Source: Ignavibacteriota bacterium
GTDB taxonomy: Bacteria; Bacteroidota; Ignavibacteria; UBA10030; BY39
Length of the DNA: 64,000 bases
Direction: 5' to 3'
NCBI GenBank assembly: GCA_003327435.1
Contig: QOQV01000001.1
Coordinates: 335,917 to 399,916 of the forward strand
Shown here one piece after another: positions 35,296-45,532 of the stretch (positions are counted from its first letter, which is position 1; each line of letters opens with the position of its first letter). A model generated the notes under the pieces. That model did no database searches. It was not told where the DNA came from and was given only the letters and a program-made list of their open reading frames with translations. The translations under genes and the position numbers were made by a program.

Positions 35296-37047
35296 TTACA
35301 AATTCATTTCTAACTGAAGCCCAATCCGATCATCATAATTGGCTGGTAATTGCTCCCATCCAGTACCAATCTTTTTGACATCATCCCTTATTAAATAAGA
35401 GTATTTTATAGAGAGCAAAAGCAAATTTTTTATTTTGTATTTAACTAATAAATACCATTTCAAACCTTTACCATAGAGTATTGGATTCGTTAATACACCA
35501 TCAAGGTCACTTTCATAGGAACTTATACCCGATTTGTATGAACTTGAAGAAAAGAATGTTATTCGAAAATTTACAGATTTTTCAAATAAAAAATCTAAAC
35601 CGATATCATGATAAAACATTCTACCATATTCTCTGGTACTTGTATATTTCGAACTTAATATTAAATATTCAGCTCTAAACTTGTATATTACTTTCTTGGA
35701 TATTTTATAATTCAGATGAAAACGAAAATTTTCTTTTTCAAATACTTCATTTATTTTAGTTGTTCGATTCAAATCATCAAATATCTGCTTTTTTTCTTCA
35801 AATATTTTACTGCGATATCTGATATAAAAATCAATACCATTAGAAAAATAGTTATTAATTTGAATAAAATATTCACTACCATTAACACTGAAATTGTATT
35901 TTTCGGAAAATGGAATTGTGTATTTATCTGCATAAGCGGTAATTAATAAATACTTATTTAGTTTGCATTTCATTCCTGTAAAAAAGCCATTTTCACTTTT
36001 ACCACCTGAATATTCACCAAATGGATTCGAAAATCTGTTAAAAGTCGAAACAGAGTAACTCCTATATAATAATAAATAATTCATGTTTTTAACTGGTTGG
36101 AGTTTTATAACTAAAATAGAATTCAGGTTGCGCATATTATTTAAATATGATTCGAATGCAACATTTATAGATTGGTAATTGAATAGCATATCCAATCCCA
36201 TATTCACATATCTGTTTTTCTGAACATTTTGTATCACTCTTGAATAAATATTTTCTGTAATAGTGAATCCTATTTTATAGTTTGCACGGCTCATAAAGAT
36301 TCGTGAACCGTAAATTTTTTCGCCTGTATTATTTTTCCTTGCTAAATCAGATTGAGTACGAAAATATGTGAAGTAGAAATTATTTATAAAACCATTTGTA
36401 TCAATTGAAGCAGTAAGATTACGTTTTGAATAAAAAATCAGGATGGATAAAAAAATAAAATCCAATTGAGTTGCGAACCCTCTCATAAATCCTAATTCGT
36501 CGGATGAATTGTAAGCTTGCAGTTCTCTTGCTTTTCTTATAGCAGTTTCGCTAAATCCAACACCTTTAGAATAATAATATCCCCTCCAGAAAAATAAACC
36601 CTGTCCTGCTTCAATAATGTAATCTCCAATTATGAATTTCTTGAATTTAAAAATATCATTTAATTGGAAATAATAATTAGTAAAATCGCTATATGATTTT
36701 TCACCGGCATCTTTTTTCAGGAGCAGTCCACCTTCAGCTATTTGATTACCAATTTTGATTCTTTGATAGGAATACCATGGGTTGCCCAGATAAACATTCT
36801 CTTTATATCCACGACTTATTGGTAACTGTCTTCTGAACCTTGAGCGAATTTCAATATTTGGTCTACTTAACAAAGTTTCTCCTTGTTTCAGCATAGGTTT
36901 TTCAAATAGTTCATCAATAGGAGCTTCTTCATTGGATATCTCCTCAAGTAGATCTTCCTTATCATAAATTAATGTATCCATTTCAGTAGTTTGCGCATAA
37001 GAGGTTAAATAATACATAACCAGGCAGAGCAGTATTTTTTTAACCAT
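35296..37047 (-). CDS. Outer-membrane beta-barrel protein, unknown function
   Basis: This protein of about 583 residues has a signal peptide (cleavage near TSYAQ), an acidic N-terminal segment (YDKEDLLEEISNEE) and a long run of barrel strands starting IEIRSRFRRQLPISRGY and IGDYIIEAGQGLFFWRG. These motifs recall the barrel part of Bacteroidota helix-hairpin-helix proteins, but no HhH repeat is clear here. ATG 37047 is preferred: it overlaps the stop of the PorV-like gene upstream and gives a clean signal peptide. Confidence 0.6.
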   Translation of the reverse strand: MVKKILLCLVMYYLTSYAQTTEMDTLIYDKEDLLEEISNEEAPIDELFEKPMLKQGETLLSRPNIEIRSRFRRQLPISRGYKENVYLGNPWYSYQRIKIGNQIAEGGLLLKKDAGEKSYSDFTNYYFQLNDIFKFKKFIIGDYIIEAGQGLFFWRGYYYSKGVGFSETAIRKARELQAYNSSDELGFMRGFATQLDFIFLSILIFYSKRNLTASIDTNGFINNFYFTYFRTQSDLARKNNTGEKIYGSRIFMSRANYKIGFTITENIYSRVIQNVQKNRYVNMGLDMLFNYQSINVAFESYLNNMRNLNSILVIKLQPVKNMNYLLLYRSYSVSTFNRFSNPFGEYSGGKSENGFFTGMKCKLNKYLLITAYADKYTIPFSEKYNFSVNGSEYFIQINNYFSNGIDFYIRYRSKIFEEKKQIFDDLNRTTKINEVFEKENFRFHLNYKISKKVIYKFRAEYLILSSKYTSTREYGRMFYHDIGLDFLFEKSVNFRITFFSSSSYKSGISSYESDLDGVLTNPILYGKGLKWYLLVKYKIKNLLLLSIKYSYLIRDDVKKIGTGWEQLPANYDDRIGLQLEMNL

Positions 37048-37858
37048 CTCTACCTCCAAAGATTATACTAATTGTTATAGAATGTGAGATACCAAGTTGC
37101 TGGTGGCTTAAAAAGGCATAATCCAGACGCAAAAAATTGTATTCCACACCAATTCCTGCCGAATATGTCGAGGGTATATTACGCATTCCTATCCTTAGTG
37201 AAGCCAGATCGTAAATTTTATATTCCGCACCAGATGCAAAACTCAAATCCGATTTATATTCTTTCTGTAAATCAAATGTAATCAAGAAATCATCAACAGG
37301 ACGATATGAGACGCCTGATAGTAGTATTTGAGGTAGTTTTTCTTTCTTTCGTCCAATTGTAGGTGCGTTAATATTCTTAATATTAAATCCAATATAAAAT
37401 TTACTCATCAAAGGCAACAATACTCCTACATCCAGACCAAGTGTGATATCGTTACCGTAATTCTTTATGGTTAGAGAGTTGATATTGATTGTTGTTCCAA
37501 GATTTATTTTATTGAATTGATTAGCATAAACAATTGAGCCCGTCAATTCCTGATATAATTCAAATCCAAATTTTTTACCCGCAAAGCCAATTGTTCCATA
37601 TTTCGTGTGATAATTAGCAACAATTACGGTTGTTGATAATTCTTTAAGTCCAAACTGATAGGGTGATAAAAAAAATGCAACCTCATTATATTTTGAATTT
37701 GCCAGACCTGCAGGATTATAAAAAATACTAAAACAATCATTTGATAAACCGGTGAATGCACAACCCATTGCAATTGATTTAGAGCCATACTCGTATCCTT
37801 CAAAACTCCCAAATACTGTTGTATTTACAAAGAAAAAAGTTAAAATGAACCTCTTCAT
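37040..37858 (-). CDS. PorV/PorQ-like outer-membrane barrel protein
   Basis: This 272-residue protein has a signal peptide (cleavage near FGSFE) and the FadL/PorV-type signature KSIAMGCAFTGLSNDCFSIF followed by YNPAGLA. Such barrels in this lineage serve type IX secretion (PorV, PorQ) or hydrophobic uptake. It overlaps the following barrel gene by 8 bp. It is divergent from the DUF4835 gene, another type IX secretion-linked family. Confidence 0.72.
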   Translation of the reverse strand: MKRFILTFFFVNTTVFGSFEGYEYGSKSIAMGCAFTGLSNDCFSIFYNPAGLANSKYNEVAFFLSPYQFGLKELSTTVIVANYHTKYGTIGFAGKKFGFELYQELTGSIVYANQFNKINLGTTININSLTIKNYGNDITLGLDVGVLLPLMSKFYIGFNIKNINAPTIGRKKEKLPQILLSGVSYRPVDDFLITFDLQKEYKSDLSFASGAEYKIYDLASLRIGMRNIPSTYSAGIGVEYNFLRLDYAFLSHQQLGISHSITISIIFGGRDG

Positions 37859-37921
37859 ATAGCCTCCTTGAAGTTATTGGAAAAAATGTTTATATTTAAA
37901 TCAACAAATAGAAAATTTTAT

Positions 37922-38818
37922 ATGAAAATATTAGCATTGATATCATTAATAATATTTTCCTTTACGAAATCTGATTCGCAGGAATTGATTTGTAAAGTTA
38001 CTATGAACACAGACAATCTTACTGCAGAAGCAAGGGACAACATTCTTGGATTCGATAAAGTTATTCAGGATTATATTAACAATTACCGATGGACAAAGGA
38101 CGATTTTGGAGACGAAAAAATTGTATGTAGCTTTGATATATTTTTCAAGGGCTCTCCACGAGAAAATAATTATATTGCTCAGGTATTCATCGGAAGTCAG
38201 AGGAAAATATATCGTTCCGACAAAAGTACCGGAATGATTAGAATATTTGATGATAAATGGGAATTTAGTTATGTTCGAAATCAACCAATGTATCATAATA
38301 ATCCTCAATTTGATGCGGTAACAAGTTTTTTGGACTTTTATGTTTATATCATACTTGGATTTGATTACGATTCATATAAACTTTACGATGGTTCTGATTT
38401 TTTTCAAAAAGCTTTTGAAATAGCAAGTAAGGCTCGTTCGGGAGGCGGCTCTTCAGAATGGGAAGCAAAACTTTCAGGTTTATACAATAGAGTTCAGTTT
38501 ATAGAAGAAATTGTAAACCCAAAATTTAAACCCGTTCGGGAGGCAGTGTATACATATCATTATAAAGGTTTAGATTTACTATCAAAAAACAAATCTAAAG
38601 CACTTGAGAATATCCTAAAATCTATTGATATTATAGGAAATTTTCAGAAAAAAATCAACGAGCGAAGTATTTTTATTAAAACTTTCTTCGATACAAAATA
38701 TCTTGAACTCTGTGACCTATTTGTTGATTTAAATGATGTTGAAGTATATAAAAAATTGATGATTTACGACCCCAACCATCAAAAAAATTATGACGAATGC
38801 AGTAAAAGGATAAAGTAA
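37922..38818 (+). CDS. DUF4835 (PorD-like) protein
   Basis: The product is about 298 residues from the ATG at 37922, which gives a signal peptide MKILALISLIIFSF cut near SDSQE; the frame is open further upstream but lacks a signal there. The DUF4835 pattern is clear: ELICKVTMNTDNLTAEARD, IQDYINNYRWTKDDF, IVCSFDIFF, then FDAVTSFLDFYVYIILG. PorD homologs are associated with type IX secretion and gliding in Bacteroidota. It is divergent from the PorV-like gene. Confidence 0.82.
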   Translation: MKILALISLIIFSFTKSDSQELICKVTMNTDNLTAEARDNILGFDKVIQDYINNYRWTKDDFGDEKIVCSFDIFFKGSPRENNYIAQVFIGSQRKIYRSDKSTGMIRIFDDKWEFSYVRNQPMYHNNPQFDAVTSFLDFYVYIILGFDYDSYKLYDGSDFFQKAFEIASKARSGGGSSEWEAKLSGLYNRVQFIEEIVNPKFKPVREAVYTYHYKGLDLLSKNKSKALENILKSIDIIGNFQKKINERSIFIKTFFDTKYLELCDLFVDLNDVEVYKKLMIYDPNHQKNYDECSKRIK

Positions 38819-38823
38819 AAATC

Positions 38824-40908
38824 TTACCTTTCCAATTTTATATCAAATATCTTATCATCCACTTGAATTTTATTTACTACATCCATTCCAGAGATGACTT
38901 TACCGAACAATGTATATTTTCCATCCAAATGAGGTTGAGGTGATTGTGTTATAAAAAACTGTGAACCCTCAGTATCTTTACCCGAGCTTGCCATACCAAC
39001 AAAACCAGTATCAAATGTTAATGGGGAAAATTCTGATCTCAATGAATAGCCAGGTCCACCCCAACCAGTCCCTTCAGGATCTCCACCTTGAATAACAAAA
39101 TTTGGAACTATGCGATGAAAATATGTACTTTTATAGAAACCCTTTTCTGATAACCGAACAAAACTCAAAACTGTAAACGGTGCAATCTCTGGAAAAAGCT
39201 GAATTTTAATATCCCCTTTTATTGTCTCAATCCTGACAATTGGATTTTTAGATATTGTATCCAAATACTTAAAATCGTAATCAACATAAATTGGTTGCAT
39301 CTGGAATTGTAATTCATTTGAATAATCCTTACCCGTAATATTTTTCAATGCATCAAGAGCAGCTAATGCAATAGTCCTCTCAGGAACAGATAATTTGCTC
39401 CTTAAAACTTTTATTGCACTTTCATTCTTCAAAACCTCAAGTGTTTTGATAATTTCCAATATAGCATCTACATCATGCGGTATTGATAGTTTATTTAGCG
39501 AATTGATTAATGGGCTTACTGATTCTCTTCTAACAAAGATTGTATCTCTCAATATAGTAGCAGCAGTTGCAATCACAGCTTGATGATTGCGCTCAAGTGA
39601 ATTAATCAATACCTGATAAACATCCTGTATTAAATTTGAATCATCTTTGTACATATTACTTAATCTATGCAAACCTTCAAGGGAGGTCATAGCAATCATC
39701 GAATTTTTACTTTGTGCATTTTCTATAAGAACTGGAACAACTTCCTTCTCACCTGTATTAGCCATAGCTTCTATGAATGCGCTTTTTAATCGATAATCTG
39801 CATCAAGATTCTTATAAATTAAATCCAATACCTTTCCTTGTGTTAACTTCGAGAGTGTAATTGCAGCATTAGCTTGGTATTGCCATAAATAAGATTTCCC
39901 TGGGTTTTCTAACATTCTCCAGAGATTACTAAACAATTCTTTGGTAATATTATTAGAATTTTCTTCATTTAGATTTGTTTTTCCAAGTTCATTGATGGCA
40001 GTCAAAGCAATATGCATATTTTCATCATACAGAGCTCTTTTGAAAACATCAACGATTTTAGGATTTTTTTGAAAATCAAAATTTGTAAGCGCTTTAAGAG
40101 CATTAATCCTTACACGCCAATCTCTATCAAATTCAGCCAGCCTTATTAAGGGTTCCAAACAGTAAGTTTCATCCTTCAATCTCCCGAGAACTGTTGCAAG
40201 ATGCATTCTAACAAGTGGATCAGTGTGATTATAAAAAATCACTATATTGTTAATTTCTTGGTGGATTTCTTTATGACTTTCTTGAATAGCGCTAATCCTC
40301 ATTAAAGCATATATCAAATGCCAATCAATTGCAGAGTTTGGTTTAAGAAACGACATTAAATAATTTAACGCTTCCTTATTATATATCCCTCTTATTGCAA
40401 ATCTGGCAATCGACATACTTAATCCTTTAACAAAAATGCGCGGATAAAGCGTACCATAACGAATCATTAATTGATTTAAAGCTTCTGCAGTTCCAAACTT
40501 ACCGAGTTCCTCTATTAATTGCTCATCAACTCCAGTATAACCTAATTTTTTCCAGATAATTTCATCTTCGAGTTTTTTCCTCCCTTCTAAACTCAGTAAT
40601 TGCGCCGTTTGACCAATTGAGAATGCTGCTGCTCTTCTCACACTTACTGATGGATCATCCAAATTTCTGACAAGCAAATGTAAAACAGATGTATCCTGAA
40701 TCGAGCCATACGCAAGTGTAGCTTTCTCTCGTATTATTGAATCTTTATCAGATAGGAAGCTAATTAATTTCCCATCACTAATATTTCTGAGATCTTGAAT
40801 TTTAAGGATGGTTTCAATTTTTCCCCTGCGAATATTTTCTACTTCAATGCTATCCTGCGCATAAGAAAAGTAAGAAATAAAAAGTACGATGAAAGTTAAA
40901 ATTTTCAT
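38824..40908 (-). CDS. HEAT-repeat protein fused to a cyclophilin-type peptidyl-prolyl isomerase
   Basis: The product is about 694 residues from ATG 40908, preceded by TTAGGGGGC; the frame extends upstream only into the TatD gene. A signal peptide ends near SYAQD. Residues about 35-510 hold HEAT-like repeats (DDPSVSVRRAAAFSIGQ, ALLKALTNF-type). Residues about 545-694 are a cyclophilin domain with TYFHRIVPNFVIQGGDP, EGSQFFITQ and LDGKYTLFGKV, so the isomerase catalytic Arg and Phe are present. It is probably a periplasmic folding factor whose HEAT array binds a protein partner. Confidence 0.88.
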   Translation of the reverse strand: MKILTFIVLFISYFSYAQDSIEVENIRRGKIETILKIQDLRNISDGKLISFLSDKDSIIREKATLAYGSIQDTSVLHLLVRNLDDPSVSVRRAAAFSIGQTAQLLSLEGRKKLEDEIIWKKLGYTGVDEQLIEELGKFGTAEALNQLMIRYGTLYPRIFVKGLSMSIARFAIRGIYNKEALNYLMSFLKPNSAIDWHLIYALMRISAIQESHKEIHQEINNIVIFYNHTDPLVRMHLATVLGRLKDETYCLEPLIRLAEFDRDWRVRINALKALTNFDFQKNPKIVDVFKRALYDENMHIALTAINELGKTNLNEENSNNITKELFSNLWRMLENPGKSYLWQYQANAAITLSKLTQGKVLDLIYKNLDADYRLKSAFIEAMANTGEKEVVPVLIENAQSKNSMIAMTSLEGLHRLSNMYKDDSNLIQDVYQVLINSLERNHQAVIATAATILRDTIFVRRESVSPLINSLNKLSIPHDVDAILEIIKTLEVLKNESAIKVLRSKLSVPERTIALAALDALKNITGKDYSNELQFQMQPIYVDYDFKYLDTISKNPIVRIETIKGDIKIQLFPEIAPFTVLSFVRLSEKGFYKSTYFHRIVPNFVIQGGDPEGTGWGGPGYSLRSEFSPLTFDTGFVGMASSGKDTEGSQFFITQSPQPHLDGKYTLFGKVISGMDVVNKIQVDDKIFDIKLER

Positions 40909-40918
40909 AATATGCCCC

Positions 40919-42337
40919 CTAAAAATATGGTCTATTTCTAAATTTTGCACCAATTTCTTTTTCGACAAAACTTTTTGCTTTGATCTCATCAGCACCGGTT
41001 AAATCTACTATTGTCATTGTAACATTTCCTATATATTTCACAGCCTCTTTTGCAAATTCAACCATCGCTGGGAAATAAATATCCGGGTTAATCCGCATCA
41101 TTTCTCCATACTGTTTAGGATCAATGGAGTTTAAACTTATTGAGACAGAATCCACGATACCTACAAGCTCTGGAATTATGTTACGATGATTTATCACATT
41201 TCCATGGCCATCTGTATTTAATCTGACCTTGCCACCGTTTTGTTTGATCCAGCTTCCAACTTGTTTAATGACATCCAGGCGAATTGTAGGTTCACCAAAA
41301 CCACAAAAAACGATCTCTTCAAATTTTTTTGGATCACCTATTGCACTAATAATTTCTTCTGAAGTTGGTTCTTTCATAATTTTTAAGTTATATCCTTTAA
41401 CAAGTGCTTCACCTTTACGATCACAAAACCAGCAATCAGCATTACAACGTAAAGTAATGTTAAGGTAAAGTGAATTTCTGATTTTATAAACATATGTTGG
41501 CTCAGGATATTTGCCAATTTCAAATAATTTATAAGCACCAAGATTAGAAGTCCTACCAATATCTTCAACAGATAAATCCTGTATTTCGGCAATTTTTTCT
41601 GCAATAAATTTAATATACGCGGGCTCATTCCGTTTTCCTCTGAACGGTTCAGGTGTCAAATACGGGCTATCTGTCTCAAGTAAGATATGTTCAATAGAAA
41701 CTTTTTTTAGTACCTCATGAGAATTGTTTATTGTATCTCTTTTTGTTTTAAAAGTAACAATACCAGGCAAGGAAATATAAAATCCAAGTTTAATAACTTT
41801 CCAGGCGGTTGCGGCATCGCTTGAGAAAGAATGAAACACACCTCTTGGAGCAGGAAATCGATTCACCTTTGAAGAACCGTTTTTCCGCCACAACGGGTTT
41901 TGATGAATAGCATCCCTTACAATATTTAATGTATCTGCTTCAGCTTCCCGCTGATGAATTATAATTGGCAAATTTCTTTTCTGTGCAATTTCAATTTGCT
42001 TCTTAAAAATATCCTTTTGAATCTCTGATGGCGAAAAATTATAGTGATAATCCAAGCCAATCTCTCCGATAGCAACGACCTTTGAATGCTGGCTAAGTTT
42101 TTCTATTTCACTTAGAGTATAATCATCAGCTTTTTGTGCTTCGTGTGGATGAAAACCCACAGCAGCATAGATAATATCATATTTATCAGCAAGTTCAATA
42201 GCTTTTTGGCTTGTTGCAAGGTCCGTTCCGGGAACAACAATGAATTCCACTCCGGAATCAATTGCTCGTTTTATAACTTCATCTAAATCTTTATTATACT
42301 CATCTGAATTTAAATGTGCGTGGGTATCTATAAACAT
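40919..42337 (-). CDS. TatD-family nuclease fused to a radical SAM domain
   Basis: This 472-residue protein has two enzymes. Residues 1 to about 262 are TatD-like metal-dependent nuclease: FIDTHAHLNS, AIGEIGLDYH, IIHQREA, FHSFSSD and LETDSPYLTP. Residues about 280-472 are a radical SAM domain with CNADCWFC (CxxxCxxC) near 295-302, of the TatD-associated radical SAM family. The domains are more often encoded as separate neighbouring genes. It ends 10 bp before the HEAT/cyclophilin gene. The radical SAM substrate is unknown. Confidence 0.9.
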   Translation of the reverse strand: MFIDTHAHLNSDEYNKDLDEVIKRAIDSGVEFIVVPGTDLATSQKAIELADKYDIIYAAVGFHPHEAQKADDYTLSEIEKLSQHSKVVAIGEIGLDYHYNFSPSEIQKDIFKKQIEIAQKRNLPIIIHQREAEADTLNIVRDAIHQNPLWRKNGSSKVNRFPAPRGVFHSFSSDAATAWKVIKLGFYISLPGIVTFKTKRDTINNSHEVLKKVSIEHILLETDSPYLTPEPFRGKRNEPAYIKFIAEKIAEIQDLSVEDIGRTSNLGAYKLFEIGKYPEPTYVYKIRNSLYLNITLRCNADCWFCDRKGEALVKGYNLKIMKEPTSEEIISAIGDPKKFEEIVFCGFGEPTIRLDVIKQVGSWIKQNGGKVRLNTDGHGNVINHRNIIPELVGIVDSVSISLNSIDPKQYGEMMRINPDIYFPAMVEFAKEAVKYIGNVTMTIVDLTGADEIKAKSFVEKEIGAKFRNRPYF

Positions 42338-42388
42338 AAATTTATTACTTTATACAAAATATACTTAAATTAATGAGAAACCTCAAAA

Positions 42389-44587
42389 TCATAATGTAGT
42401 TTCTACCCTAAAAACAAAATGGCGGATTGGAGCCAAATTCCCTACCAGCTCAACATAATAATAGTTCAAGAGATTATTTATATGAAAAGAATATTTTATT
42501 GGTATATCAAAAAACTTATCTTCATATGAAAAATTGATATCAAGAATATATATCGGAACTCGTTCCTCACTATCCTTTATATAAAGTTTAAATTGCTCAT
42601 CGATTCGCTCAATCTTACTTAAATACCTGAAATCAATTCCCACCTGATACTGAGGCCTTGAATTAAACATTATGTTAAATGCTCCAAACTTGAATAAAAT
42701 GTTTGTATATAATAAATGTCTTGAACGAAACTTCAGCACCTGGTTGTCGGTAATATCTTTTGGATCGAGATAAGTATAAGAAAAATTAAAGTTGAGCAGA
42801 TTTCTAAACCAGGTAGAATTTAAACCAATTTCCAGTCCTCTTATTCGAGCTTTAGTAATATTGACAAATTGTCCTGTAAAAGTCGAAACAAATTTTGGTT
42901 CTATTAAATTTTCATAATTACTCTGAAATATTGCTGCATCTAAGAGAATGTTATCAGATAATTTATAATTTGATCCCAATTCATACCCCCAGCTTTTTTC
43001 AGATCTTATATTTGGATTGGGTATGACTGTAATTCCACTTGCAGTTGTTGATGTAAAAGCTTCACTTATAGTTGGAGCTCTAAAGGCTCTTCCAGCGGAT
43101 AATCTCAAACTCAAATCACTCAAGGGATTATATGAGATTCCAAATTTTGGATTGAATTGAATTTGTGTTTTAATAGATTGCCTCTTAGCTACATCCAATC
43201 TCAATCCGAGTGTGGTTCGGATATTTTCATTAATCTTGTATTCATCCTGGATATAAATTGCAGAATTAAATCCAGAACGATTACCAAATATATTTGATTT
43301 GACTTTGTTCGTATTAAATTCAATACCTGATGTAAGAATATGTTTTACCGTTGGTTGATAATTAAATTGGAATTCTAAATCCGCAAAATGCGAATTTGAA
43401 TGATCGTTACTGAACTCTACATTATTCCGCCAATTTGTATAATACCATATACCTTTCAATAAATAGACAAATTTATCGCTGACTATATTTTTGAATATTG
43501 CATTTGTAGCAAATCTTTTAGAAATAACCATATCTCCAAGTTGATCATCAGTCGGAACAAGTGCACTATCCAGACTTTTCCAGTATAGGAAGTTATTTCT
43601 TTTTTGATCAAGGTAATTCATTGTTACAGAAAGTTTTTGCGACGGATTGAAATCTATAAGCGATTTGGAATAAATATTCCATCTCTGGATTCTACTATTT
43701 TTGCGATAACCATCATCTTCGGTGCGACTCAGAGAAATGAGAGTTTTGACAACACCAAATTTCCGGGAATGTGCCAATGCAAATCCATTTAAAAACTGTG
43801 TTGATTTTGTCCATTGCCACTGTTTATATATTGGCTTATCATAAAAACCACCATATAGCTTAAACCAGGAAGATGTAAGGTCAGGTAGGTCTCTGGTGAT
43901 AATGTTTATCACGCCACCTAAAGCACCCGAACCATATAGTGCGGAACTTGCACCTTTAAGCACCTCAATCCTTTCGATAAAATTAACAGGCATTGACTCA
44001 TAAATCGGTTCACCAGTATCACCTGTAATCAAAGGTACTCCATCAATCAGAACCAGGGCACGGCTACCAACTCCTTTGCTATACCCACTTGAACCACGAA
44101 TACTAATTTGTGACTCTATCAAATTCACCCCACCAATGTATCGCAAAGCATCATCTACACTTACAATATTTCTACTATATATTTCCCGTGCCTGAACTAC
44201 ACTAACTGAAGCCGGAACATCGCTAAAAGTTTGTTCGTGTTTGCCAGCTGTTACGATTACCTGTCCCATTTGTACAGCCCCAGGTGAAAGTAAAATTTCT
44301 ATATATGTCTCTTTCCCTGCTTCTATAATTATATTTTTGATTTCTTCTTTTTTAAATCCAACAAGGGATGCAACTATTGTATAATTTCCAGATTTAATTT
44401 TATTAATAAAAAATTTCCCCTTAATATCAGTTGTTGCTCCAATCAGTGTACCTTTAATCATTATATTCACAGAAGGAAGCGGTTGATTGTTCTCCTTGTT
44501 TAAAACTATTCCCCTTAGGATACCATATTGTTGAGAGTATAAAAAGTTATAGCAAAGAAAAATGTAAAATATGATTATCTTTTTCAT
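42389..44587 (-). CDS. TonB-dependent receptor with carboxypeptidase-D-like N-domain
   Basis: This 732-residue outer-membrane receptor has a signal peptide, a CarboxypepD_reg-like beta-sandwich (GILRGIVLNKENNQPLPSVN), a plug domain (GQVIVTAGKHEQTFSDVPAS, GSSALYGSGALGGVINIITRD) and a 22-strand barrel ending in an aromatic residue segment. Substrate is not clear. It lies 5 bp downstream of a lipoprotein gene and is divergent from a metal-transport cluster, so metal or metallophore uptake is plausible. Confidence 0.9.
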   Translation of the reverse strand: MKKIIIFYIFLCYNFLYSQQYGILRGIVLNKENNQPLPSVNIMIKGTLIGATTDIKGKFFINKIKSGNYTIVASLVGFKKEEIKNIIIEAGKETYIEILLSPGAVQMGQVIVTAGKHEQTFSDVPASVSVVQAREIYSRNIVSVDDALRYIGGVNLIESQISIRGSSGYSKGVGSRALVLIDGVPLITGDTGEPIYESMPVNFIERIEVLKGASSALYGSGALGGVINIITRDLPDLTSSWFKLYGGFYDKPIYKQWQWTKSTQFLNGFALAHSRKFGVVKTLISLSRTEDDGYRKNSRIQRWNIYSKSLIDFNPSQKLSVTMNYLDQKRNNFLYWKSLDSALVPTDDQLGDMVISKRFATNAIFKNIVSDKFVYLLKGIWYYTNWRNNVEFSNDHSNSHFADLEFQFNYQPTVKHILTSGIEFNTNKVKSNIFGNRSGFNSAIYIQDEYKINENIRTTLGLRLDVAKRQSIKTQIQFNPKFGISYNPLSDLSLRLSAGRAFRAPTISEAFTSTTASGITVIPNPNIRSEKSWGYELGSNYKLSDNILLDAAIFQSNYENLIEPKFVSTFTGQFVNITKARIRGLEIGLNSTWFRNLLNFNFSYTYLDPKDITDNQVLKFRSRHLLYTNILFKFGAFNIMFNSRPQYQVGIDFRYLSKIERIDEQFKLYIKDSEERVPIYILDINFSYEDKFFDIPIKYSFHINNLLNYYYVELVGNLAPIRHFVFRVETTL

Positions 44588-44592
44588 AAATC

Positions 44593-45105
44593 CTAATAAA
44601 ATGGCTGAGGAGGCAAATTATTATAGTCAACAAAGATATTCACATTTTCAACAAACTCACCGAGTTTTACTTCCACTTCATATGGTTGAAAATTCTCGTG
44701 GTTTGTACCGTAAACACCAACGACTTTCCATTTAGTTGAATCCATCAACTCTCCCGTCGTTTGAACAATAGCAATATATTTATATGTTGAGGGTGGTAGC
44801 GAAAATCGATAACTTAATGTATCAATTTTATAAAGCGGCAGCGAAGGACTTGAAATAGGAGGATATATTTGAATTGAATCTGAACCCGACAAAACCAAAT
44901 TCAATATTTCATTGATACTTCTATATTTACGATACATTTTAGCTGCTATTAATCTGTGTTCCTTTAAAGAATCAGGAAAAACTCCCTGATAATAAATGAC
45001 TCCAGCTATACCTTGATCAACTTTTTCAGGTGGTGGTGGAGATAAACCTTTATCACAACCTGAAAAAATCAAAAAAGCAAACATCATAAATAATATCTTA
45101 GACAT
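44593..45105 (-). CDS. Lipoprotein of unknown function
   Basis: This 170-residue protein has a lipobox FSGC near residue 16 after a hydrophobic signal. The mature part is Ser/Pro-rich and ends in PPQPFY. It lies immediately upstream of the TonB receptor (5-bp gap) in the same operon and may be the surface partner of that receptor. I do not recognise a named family. Confidence 0.7.
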   Translation of the reverse strand: MSKILFMMFAFLIFSGCDKGLSPPPPEKVDQGIAGVIYYQGVFPDSLKEHRLIAAKMYRKYRSINEILNLVLSGSDSIQIYPPISSPSLPLYKIDTLSYRFSLPPSTYKYIAIVQTTGELMDSTKWKVVGVYGTNHENFQPYEVEVKLGEFVENVNIFVDYNNLPPQPFY

Positions 45106-45178
45106 AACACCTTAAATATATAAAAGGAACTTAATATTTGCAATACTGGTTGAAAATGTGTAAGATAATAAAGCATAA

Positions 45179-45475
45179 ATGGGCATTTTAAATCAAAAAT
45201 ATTTAAAACTCAGAATTTTAGCTATATTCATTATTCTAATTAGCACATCTACATTATTTTCCAACTTTACACATACACATTCTGGAAATCTCACAAATCA
45301 TCAAAATTGTCCAGCCTGTCTGTTGTTAAATTCTTTATCCGAATCACTTAAACCTGATTCAGAGATTATTAAGAATAATTTCGATTCTATACAAAGTATT
45401 ACTGATAATAATGAAAAATTAAAGTTTGAACAATCCATTTACGAGTTCCCATCGCGCGCACCTCCAATATTTTAA
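45179..45475 (+). CDS. Small exported His/Cys protein, DUF2946-like
   Basis: This 98-residue protein has a hydrophobic N-terminus (about 12-28), then FTHTHSGNLTNHQNCPACLL with four His and a CPAC pair, and ends SRAPPIF. The HTH...CPAC...RAPP pattern resembles the DUF2946 group of small metal-linked exported proteins. It begins the plus-strand operon leading to a metal ABC system, so it is probably a metal-binding or metal-sensing periplasmic protein. Confidence 0.55.
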   Translation: MGILNQKYLKLRILAIFIILISTSTLFSNFTHTHSGNLTNHQNCPACLLLNSLSESLKPDSEIIKNNFDSIQSITDNNEKLKFEQSIYEFPSRAPPIF

Positions 45476-45532
45476 ACCTTCATCAGATATTTAAATCCAT
45501 ATCTTTTTAATTTTAAAAATAGGAGAAAAATT

